A DNA stretch of 5,811 nucleotides from Candidatus Bathyarchaeota archaeon (GTDB lineage Archaea; Thermoproteota; Bathyarchaeia; TCS64), in contig JAUWDP010000083.1 in the NCBI GenBank assembly GCA_030608725.1, positions 1-5,811 of the forward strand, written 5' to 3'. The position numbers were made by a program, and so were the translations under genes. Below are positions 1 through 4,597 of the stretch, piece by piece. Position 1 is the stretch's first letter. Each line of letters opens with the position of its first letter. Under the pieces are notes generated by a model. The model saw only the letters and a program-made list of their open reading frames with translations. It was not told where the DNA came from and ran no database searches.

Positions 1-1175
1 CCCACCCCGGAGGGGGTCTTCCTGTAGATGAACAGGTTCTCCTTCCCCCTGATGGTGGCATCGGAGCAGAGGAAGAGGGCCATCATGGAGCCCATGAGGA
101 GCCCAATTATCTGGGACCCCTGGGCGTCGTCCACGATGAAGAAGTTAATGAGCAGCATCAGGCTGACGATGTACCCGATCTGGGACAAGTTCTCCAGTCT
201 CCGTCCGTAGTCCTTGAAGACCGAGACCAGCAGGGAGCCGAAGGACCCGCCCCCTCCCAGGAACTTGACCGTCCTGTAGAACGCCCCGTCGGGCCCCACC
301 ACCGTGACGCCCAGGTTCGTGGGCTCAAGGCTGTACGCCCTGTCGGTTATCTTCCAGCCTATGGCGAGGCCTCCCACCATGAACAGGACCACGCCTCCGA
401 CTCGCGTGAGGGTCAGGGCCCAGACCGCACCGATGTTCGAGGGGTTGTTGGCGAAGGCGACGATGACCTCGGCCGCCCAAGAGCTAGGGAAGAGTCCCAG
501 CACCGTCTTGACCAGCCCGCTTGTCCCCGGGTCGACCAGTGCTGTGAGTATGTCGCCGAACATTATGCCATACATGAGGGCGACCAGAGGCAACACAAGG
601 ATGAAAGACAGAGCCTTACCTATGTCCTTCCCCTTCGCGGTCCTACCGAGGGTGGTCCTTGCCACGGCGGCCAGCACGGTGCCCACCCAGGACGAGGAGA
701 GGCATGTGACGAAAGCCAGGAATATTATCAGAGCTGTCTGCAGGGGACTAAGGCCCAAGGGGGCCAGCAGCGCGGTGAATAGCCCTGCGATGCCGATGGC
801 GAAGATGGAGTAGAGGGGCGTCTTCCCCAGGAACTCGCCTACTAGGACATCCCCGGGCCTCACGGGAGCCTTGAGCATGAGCTCTACCCGGCTTATCCCT
901 CCCTCGTCTTTCAGGGCGTTGGAGACCGGCATGATCGCCAAAAAGGCCGACAGCATGAAGAGGATTATCTCGAATAGGGCTACGGCCACCTGGCTCACCA
1001 AGACATCGAGGAAGTCGTCCATCAGGGACTGGACCATCATCGGAGCCAGGTAGAAGACCCAGACGGCTAGTAGGCCGGCCGCCGCGAAGGGGAAGTACCT
1101 CCTAATGCCCCTGATCCAGCTGGTCTGGATCCTGTACTCGTATTTGGCTATCACGAGCCACTTAGGGCTGGGCAA
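1..1175 (-). CDS. ABC-2 type transporter permease, 3' end outside window
   Basis: This is the membrane subunit of an ABC exporter; 391 codons are visible and the frame stays open to the left edge, so the C-terminus is missing. After a short basic N-terminus (KWLVIAKYEYRIQTS) come hydrophobic segments at about residues 31-50, 63-84, 121-138, 147-172, 190-212 and 250-274. A soluble stretch of about 60 residues follows, then two more hydrophobic segments near 335-355 and 360-378. The cytoplasmic loop near 89-118 (ELMLKAPVRPGDVLVGEFLGK) is typical of archaeal ABC-2 permeases. I chose a TTG start at 1175 because GGAGG lies 7 bases upstream and the resulting N-terminus is family-like; an in-frame GTG at 1154 would remove KWLV. 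The start lies inside the 3' end of the ATPase gene, so the two are probably co-translated. The substrate cannot be told from sequence. The ABC-2 assignment is firm and the start is probable. Confidence 0.85.
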   Translation of the reverse strand, partial: MPSPKWLVIAKYEYRIQTSWIRGIRRYFPFAAAGLLAVWVFYLAPMMVQSLMDDFLDVLVSQVAVALFEIILFMLSAFLAIMPVSNALKDEGGISRVELMLKAPVRPGDVLVGEFLGKTPLYSIFAIGIAGLFTALLAPLGLSPLQTALIIFLAFVTCLSSSWVGTVLAAVARTTLGRTAKGKDIGKALSFILVLPLVALMYGIMFGDILTALVDPGTSGLVKTVLGLFPSSWAAEVIVAFANNPSNIGAVWALTLTRVGGVVLFMVGGLAIGWKITDRAYSLEPTNLGVTVVGPDGAFYRTVKFLGGGGSFGSLLVSVFKDYGRRLENLSQIGYIVSLMLLINFFIVDDAQGSQIIGLLMGSMMALFLCSDATIRGKENLFIYRKTPSGV

Positions 1176-1950
1176 CCTGCTCCCTCCATGCGAGGAGCTC
1201 GCCGTTCACGAGGCCGCCAGTCAGGGCTATGAACGCCTCCTCCAAGGTCCCCTTGCCCGACTGGGCGATGATCTCCGCAACAGTCCCGATGGCGATCAGC
1301 CTGCCGTTGTTGATGATCCCTATCCGGTCGCAGAGCTCCTCCACCACCGGCAGGAGGTGGCTGCACATGAAGATAGTCTTCCCGGCCGTATCCGCCAACT
1401 CCTCGATGAGCTCCTTCACCATGTGGGAAGCCCTTGGATCTAGGGTTGACGTGGGCTCGTCCAGGAATAGAATCGGCGGGTCGTGGATGAGGGCCGACGC
1501 GATCAGCAGCTTCTGCTTCATCCCGCTGCTGTACCCCTCTATGAGGTGGTTCCGCCTCTCGTGGAGGCCGAAAAGCTTGAGCAGCTCGTCGATCCGGCCC
1601 CCCAGGACGTCGCCGGGGACATCATATAGGGCCCCCATGAACTCCAAGAACTCGTATCCGCTCAGCTTCTCGTAAAGCCCGGGTGACTCGGCGAGCATCC
1701 CAGTGATTCGCTTGACGTCGTCCCCCTGCTGGACGATATCGAAGCCGTTCACCCTTGCGGTGCCCCCCGAGGGCTTGATTATCCCGTTGAGCAGCCGGAC
1801 GGCCGTCGTCTTCCCGGCTCCGTTGGGCCCGAGGAGCCCGAAGGTCTCGCCCTCGAACACCTCGATGTTGAGCTCGTCCAGTGCCTTTATCTCCTTGCCC
1901 TTGCCGTAATATTTCGACAGGTTCTCGGTCTCTATCACTACTTTCTTCAT
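1162..1950 (-). CDS. ABC transporter ATP-binding protein
   Basis: This is the ATP-hydrolysing subunit that powers the adjacent ABC-2 permease (262 aa, normal for the family). Visible motifs are Walker A GPNGAGKTT at 41-49, signature YSSGMKQKL starting near 140 (SSGM in place of LSGGQ, common in ABC-2 exporters), Walker B ILFLDE at 160-165 with D164 and catalytic E165, D-loop STLD at 168-171, and H-loop His198. The Q-loop position in MLAESPGLYE appears to be Glu88 instead of Gln, a variant seen in this subfamily. I start at ATG 1950 because GGAG lies 8 bases upstream; an in-frame GTG at 1959 would overlap that site and add MKE. It is the first gene of the exporter operon, and its last 14 bases overlap the permease. 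Drug, lipid or peptide export are all possible; nothing here fixes the substrate. Confidence 0.93.
   Translation of the reverse strand: MKKVVIETENLSKYYGKGKEIKALDELNIEVFEGETFGLLGPNGAGKTTAVRLLNGIIKPSGGTARVNGFDIVQQGDDVKRITGMLAESPGLYEKLSGYEFLEFMGALYDVPGDVLGGRIDELLKLFGLHERRNHLIEGYSSGMKQKLLIASALIHDPPILFLDEPTSTLDPRASHMVKELIEELADTAGKTIFMCSHLLPVVEELCDRIGIINNGRLIAIGTVAEIIAQSGKGTLEEAFIALTGGLVNGELLAWREQVAQP
1183..1187 (-). promoter_or_regulatory. Ribosome binding site of the ABC permease
   Basis: GGAGG on the minus strand ends 7 bases before the TTG at 1175. It lies within the last codons of the ATPase gene and is the reason for choosing TTG over the downstream GTG as the permease start. Confidence 0.6.
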
Positions 1951-1958
1951 TTCTTTCA

Positions 1959-1962
1959 CTCC
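1959..1962 (-). promoter_or_regulatory. Ribosome binding site of the ABC ATPase
   Basis: GGAG (in TTTGGAGTGAAAG) sits 8 bases before ATG 1950 on the minus strand. It would be destroyed as a ribosome site if translation began at GTG 1959. The same UGGAG is complementary to CUCCA, which occurs once in each copy of the upstream 37-base repeat. Confidence 0.55.
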
Positions 1963-1966
1963 AAAT

Positions 1967-2040
1967 CTACCGGCGCCTAGCCATCATGTTATGGAGGGCA
2001 TGACTACCGGCGCCTAGCCATCATGTTATGGAGGGCATGA
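1967..2040. repeat. Perfect tandem repeat, 2 copies of 37 bp
   Basis: Bases 1967-2003 and 2004-2040 are identical over all 37 positions and directly abut; the match does not extend beyond the second copy except for one base. The unit begins CTACCGGCGCCTAGCC and ends GGAGGGCATGA on the plus strand and contains the 6-bp palindrome GGCGCC. It lies between the likely exporter promoter and the ATPase start, so most of it should be in the 5' leader of that mRNA. In the mRNA sense each copy carries CCCUCCA, plus a tiny frame ATG ATG GCT AGG CGC CGG TAG. The unit length is not a multiple of three. It may be a recent slippage duplication or a duplicated regulatory element. Confidence 0.97.
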
Positions 2041-2052
2041 CGCCGATCTCCA

Positions 2053-2060
2053 CATATAAA
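2053..2060 (-). promoter_or_regulatory. TATA-like promoter element for the ABC exporter operon
   Basis: Minus-strand TTTATATG resembles an archaeal box A and is preceded by a purine-containing stretch (GAGGACAG) where a BRE would lie. Transcription would begin roughly 25 bases downstream, near 2030, inside the distal copy of the 37-bp repeat, giving a leader of about 80 bases. This is based on consensus only; the element is nearly symmetric and could be read on the other strand. Confidence 0.4.
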
Positions 2061-2226
2061 CTGTCCTCAGGATGGATTAGGGTAGCATAGTATTCTTCCT
2101 TATAGATCAACATCCTTTCACACCGCGCGCGACGGTCAACACGAGGACGTTGCCCCGCATGAAGTCGAGCCACTCGGCCAATCTTCACCCTCACTAGATT
2201 ACCCATCAATGATAGGCTGCAACTTT

Positions 2227-2249
2227 GAGGTTACCTCCACGGTCAACAC
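2227..2249. repeat. Short palindrome and 11-bp repeat copy upstream of the VOC promoter
   Basis: GAGGT-T-ACCTC (2227-2237) is a palindrome with 5-bp arms. Immediately after it, ACGGTCAACAC (2239-2249) repeats a sequence found at 2132-2142. Both lie directly upstream of the TATA-like TTAATATC. Their position suits an operator, but palindromes this short arise by chance in a few hundred bases. Confidence 0.25.
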
Positions 2250-2251
2250 AG

Positions 2252-2259
2252 TTAATATC
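2252..2259 (+). promoter_or_regulatory. TATA-like promoter element for the VOC gene
   Basis: TTAATATC is an AT-rich box A candidate. Initiation about 25 bases downstream would fall near 2280, leaving a 5' leader of only about 10 bases before ATG 2291. That would agree with the lack of a strong ribosome site there (only a weak GTGA at 2280-2283). Consensus match only. Confidence 0.35.
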
Positions 2260-2290
2260 AGAGACTCATACAGGTAGCTGTGAACGCGAC

Positions 2291-2683
2291 ATGTCCCAGC
2301 CAGATTCAGAGGGGCTCATCACATTCACCTATTACAACGATCTGGAGAGGGCGTGCCAGTTCTACGGTGAGGTCATGGGCTTCGAGGAGGTCATCGACGT
2401 CGACTTCGCGAAAGTCTACAAGGTGGCGGAGAACGCCCACATCGGCCTCGTGGACGGGAAGAGGGGGTTCCTCAAGCCCTCTGAGGACAAGCCCGTAATG
2501 ATCACCGTCATCGTGGACGACATAGACGCCTGGCACAGGCACCTCGTGGAGAACGGCGTCGAGATAGACCAGCCCCCCAAGGAGCCCGCCTACCTCAGGA
2601 TGAAGACCCTCCTCTTCAGGGACCCGGGGGGCTACGTCCTCGAGATCCTGGAGTTCCTAGCGAAGCCCTACGGCCAAGGCTGA
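2291..2683 (+). CDS. VOC superfamily (glyoxalase/bleomycin-resistance fold) protein
   Basis: This 130-residue cytosolic protein has two beta-alpha-beta-beta-beta half modules of the vicinal oxygen chelate fold. The first half carries YYNDLERACQFYGEVMGF (14-31) and the second carries VDDIDAWHRHLVENGVEI (75-92), followed by LLFRDPGGYVLEILEF (107-122), the classic VOC C-terminal strand signature. Length is typical of single-domain members. VOC enzymes usually bind a metal through His/Glu residues. Here Glu119 or Glu121 in the last strand is present, but the first-strand His is absent (ITFTYY), AHIGLVD has no Glu at the usual place, and the second-half His is replaced in VMITVIV. Metal-dependent catalysis is therefore doubtful; a binding or metal-independent role is possible. 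I start at ATG 2291; an in-frame TTG at 2225 would add 22 residues that do not look like VOC. The gene is alone on this strand. Confidence 0.85.
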   Translation: MSQPDSEGLITFTYYNDLERACQFYGEVMGFEEVIDVDFAKVYKVAENAHIGLVDGKRGFLKPSEDKPVMITVIVDDIDAWHRHLVENGVEIDQPPKEPAYLRMKTLLFRDPGGYVLEILEFLAKPYGQG

Positions 2684-2760
2684 ACGATCCCAACTCCGTC
2701 AGATCACATTCTCCAAGTCGTCTCACGCTCAAACGGGTAGACCTTGGGGATATCTCACTC

Positions 2761-2811
2761 TAAAATATAATAGCCGGAGCGACATGCGCGTAAATTCGCG
2801 TTCACTGCTCC
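2761..2811 (-). terminator. Hairpin plus U-rich run after the KaiC-V4R operon
   Basis: In the minus-strand sense, GGAGC (2811-2807) pairs with GCTCC (2780-2776), and inside it CGCG (2800-2797) pairs with CGCG (2790-2787) around a six-base loop. The two stems are separated by a symmetric 6/6 internal loop. Shortly after the hairpin comes TATTATATTTTA (2772-2761). It lies 5 bases past the stop codon of the 590-aa gene and between convergent genes, so a terminator for the leftward transcript is plausible. The stem is weak. I see no comparable element for the VOC gene. Confidence 0.4.
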
Positions 2812-2815
2812 AACC

Positions 2816-4588
2816 CTATCTGAACTCCCACTCGCAGTAGGGGTCGCCCATCGCTATGCATCTGGTTTCTTTGACGTGCTGGTTCTTTACGGCGGAGAAG
2901 AATCCGTTGAGGAAGCCCGTGGTGAAATAGCAGGAGGGCTCATTGAACTTCATCGTTATGAACTTCGCACCTATACTCTCACAGTTATCCTTTATTCGTA
3001 TTGTATCATCTGCTGCAATCTTTCCAACCTTGCAGTGTTCTAGGAACATGAGAATACGTTTCACGGCATCGTCCTCTCCTACCCCCGCTTCCATCAGCTG
3101 TTCTCCGACCTCCTTTCCCGCCCTGGCGCCTCCCATCCTCATAGCTGTCTGGTATCTTTCATTGGTCAATTGGGAAAAACCTGTTGCATGGATGACGGCG
3201 TGGAGGTGGATATCGCTTCCTAACTTAGGTCTCTCTACTAGGGGCTTTCCATGGAGTAGAAATCCCATGAGGCGATGCATCAATTGGTCTTGCATCCTTT
3301 CCACAAACGTGCTGTCCTTCTCCAGGGTGTCCCTCAGCTCATCGATTTCCCCAGGTACCAGTTTGAACTCGCAGTAGGGATCCCCAAGGCCGATGCACTT
3401 TGTCTCAACGGCGTTCCAGTCTCTTTCAAGTCCTTTCCATTCCTCAAATCCTTTGCACGAGCCTGCGGCGCAGGCAGCGGCGTAAAAAAGAGCTATTGCA
3501 GCGCCTACGTTTTCAAATCCCCAACAGGCGTAGTTCTCGTAAACTCTAATGTAGTGTTCGTTGGTTTTAGAGATGTCTTCAAGGTATTTCACTATGCCGC
3601 TTCGCTCCGCTTCGCACCAAGGGGCTAAGGTTTTGAACAGTTTTTTCATGTTATTGACTTTATTAAAGTCCTTAGGCATGAACTTGAACATGAGCCTCAC
3701 ATGCCAGGGATAAAACTGAATCATCTCTCTTGCCATCGTGCCGTCCAACTTGTCGAGCTCGTATTTCAGCGTCGGGAACCTCTTAGGGTCCCAGAGCATG
3801 CCGCTCCACGTGACAAGGTTTGGCCAGAAAAGGTTCACGTAGTCTCCGACCTCTTTCCTCATCCACTTTTCATCCCCTCGTGTAACCGCATCATAACATT
3901 GTTTTCCTACCTTCAGATCCATGATACCTGACTCGAACATGAATTTCAGTCCACTGGGTTTTGGTTCGGTGGGAACTTTGATTATTGTCGGCCTAACTTT
4001 TGGGTGCTTCACGATGTCCAAGAGCTGCTTTTCCTTCTCTCTTTCAATCTTTATCACGCCGTCGGAGAGGCTCATCATGGCCACTAAATCCTCTTGCTTG
4101 CCGCATCCTTCGTCTACGCAGGCCAAGACGGCGTTCCCCTCGGCCGCAAACCTGATCAAAGTCGTCCTCATGAACCTCAAGATCTCTGAACCGCTCATGA
4201 GGTAGGGCGAGGTCAGAGAATCGAAGACGAGCAGGCTCTTTTCACTCATCCGATCTCTGAGTTTGTCGATGGCTATTCCCAAGCTCGTCAGATCCTCGGA
4301 TGAGGCGTATTCCGTGTCTGGTCTATCCTCAGTTATCAGACCTACGGTCTCGTGAAAAGCGTCGACATAGCTAATGGGATGGGGTAACGCCCTGACAAGC
4401 CCTTTTTCTCTTAATGAGTCTTCAACTTTGGACGGAGCTGTTTCGGTCGTTACGTAGATGACTGGTTTTATCGATATGTTGTTGAGGACTGTCTGATGGC
4501 AGAAAGTTGATTTTCCTGAGCCTGGAGGGCCAACCAACAGGATCATGGTTTCAGATGGTACTTCTTGTAGTTGAATCAGGGTCACCAT
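2816..4588 (-). CDS. KaiC-like ATPase fused to two V4R-type sensor domains
   Basis: This complete 590-residue protein is predicted to be a soluble signalling ATPase. Residues 1-205 form a single KaiC/RecA-type domain: Walker A GPPGSGKST at 20-28, YVTTE at 45-49 (candidate catalytic Glu49), Walker B SLLVFDS at 118-124 with Asp123, and a closing LLDIVKHPKVRPT strand at 189-201. Residues 240-330 are a Trp-rich segment (W255, W261, W266). Residues 330-410 end a first V4R-like domain with Glu395, Cys398 and Cys406 in GLGDPYCEF. Residues 440-590 form a full V4R domain with GGARAGKEVGEQL, Cys536, Cys553, Glu574, Cys577 and Cys585 in MGDPYCEWEF. V4R domains bind small hydrophobic ligands in XylR/DmpR-type regulators, so ligand control of the ATPase is inferred. 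I start at ATG 4588 because GGTGATC lies just upstream; longer starts would overlap the upstream gene. It is the second gene of an operon with a paralogue. Its base composition is more AT-rich than its neighbours. Ligand and partner are unknown. Confidence 0.88.
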   Translation of the reverse strand: MVTLIQLQEVPSETMILLVGPPGSGKSTFCHQTVLNNISIKPVIYVTTETAPSKVEDSLREKGLVRALPHPISYVDAFHETVGLITEDRPDTEYASSEDLTSLGIAIDKLRDRMSEKSLLVFDSLTSPYLMSGSEILRFMRTTLIRFAAEGNAVLACVDEGCGKQEDLVAMMSLSDGVIKIEREKEKQLLDIVKHPKVRPTIIKVPTEPKPSGLKFMFESGIMDLKVGKQCYDAVTRGDEKWMRKEVGDYVNLFWPNLVTWSGMLWDPKRFPTLKYELDKLDGTMAREMIQFYPWHVRLMFKFMPKDFNKVNNMKKLFKTLAPWCEAERSGIVKYLEDISKTNEHYIRVYENYACWGFENVGAAIALFYAAACAAGSCKGFEEWKGLERDWNAVETKCIGLGDPYCEFKLVPGEIDELRDTLEKDSTFVERMQDQLMHRLMGFLLHGKPLVERPKLGSDIHLHAVIHATGFSQLTNERYQTAMRMGGARAGKEVGEQLMEAGVGEDDAVKRILMFLEHCKVGKIAADDTIRIKDNCESIGAKFITMKFNEPSCYFTTGFLNGFFSAVKNQHVKETRCIAMGDPYCEWEFR

Positions 4589-4590
4589 AT

Positions 4591-4597
4591 GATCACC
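4591..4597 (-). promoter_or_regulatory. Ribosome binding site of the 590-aa KaiC-V4R gene
   Basis: GGTGATC on the minus strand matches the 16S-complementary consensus and sits 2 bases before ATG 4588. Its first G is the last base of the upstream gene's TAG stop (4599-4597), so termination of one gene and initiation of the next share a few bases. It fixes the start at 4588 instead of in-frame starts inside the upstream gene. Confidence 0.7.

Larger units (their letters stand above)
1951..2290. other. Divergent intergenic region, no gene supported
   Basis: This stretch of about 340 bp lies between the leftward exporter operon and the rightward VOC gene. It contains the exporter ribosome site, a two-copy 37-bp tandem repeat, one TATA-like element for each direction, an 11-bp direct repeat and a short palindrome near the VOC promoter. 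Open frames of up to 62 codons exist on the minus strand (2021-2209), but they run through the promoter and into the repeat and have no convincing start signal, so I do not call a gene. I see no RNA gene. Confidence 0.6.

Noticed and set aside
304..813. Long plus-strand open frames opposite the permease and the ATPase/V4R genes
   Set aside because: They lie antisense to well-supported genes, have no recognisable protein features, and result from the GC-rich third positions of the real genes.
1967..2040. CRISPR array or mobile-element end
   Set aside because: There are only two directly abutting copies with no spacers, no terminal inverted repeats, and no transposase or Cas genes nearby.
2021..2209. 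Minus-strand open frame of 62 codons upstream of the ABC ATPase
   Set aside because: It begins with a strongly basic low-complexity stretch, runs through the likely exporter promoter and ends inside the tandem repeat; it has no convincing ribosome site and matches nothing I recognise.
2209..2277. Plus-strand mini frame of 22 codons before the VOC gene
   Set aside because: It is very short, spans the TATA-like element of the VOC gene, and has no ribosome site.
2225..2290. Upstream TTG start for the VOC protein
   Set aside because: It would add 22 residues without VOC character and would place the start upstream of the likely promoter; ATG 2291 gives a normal length.
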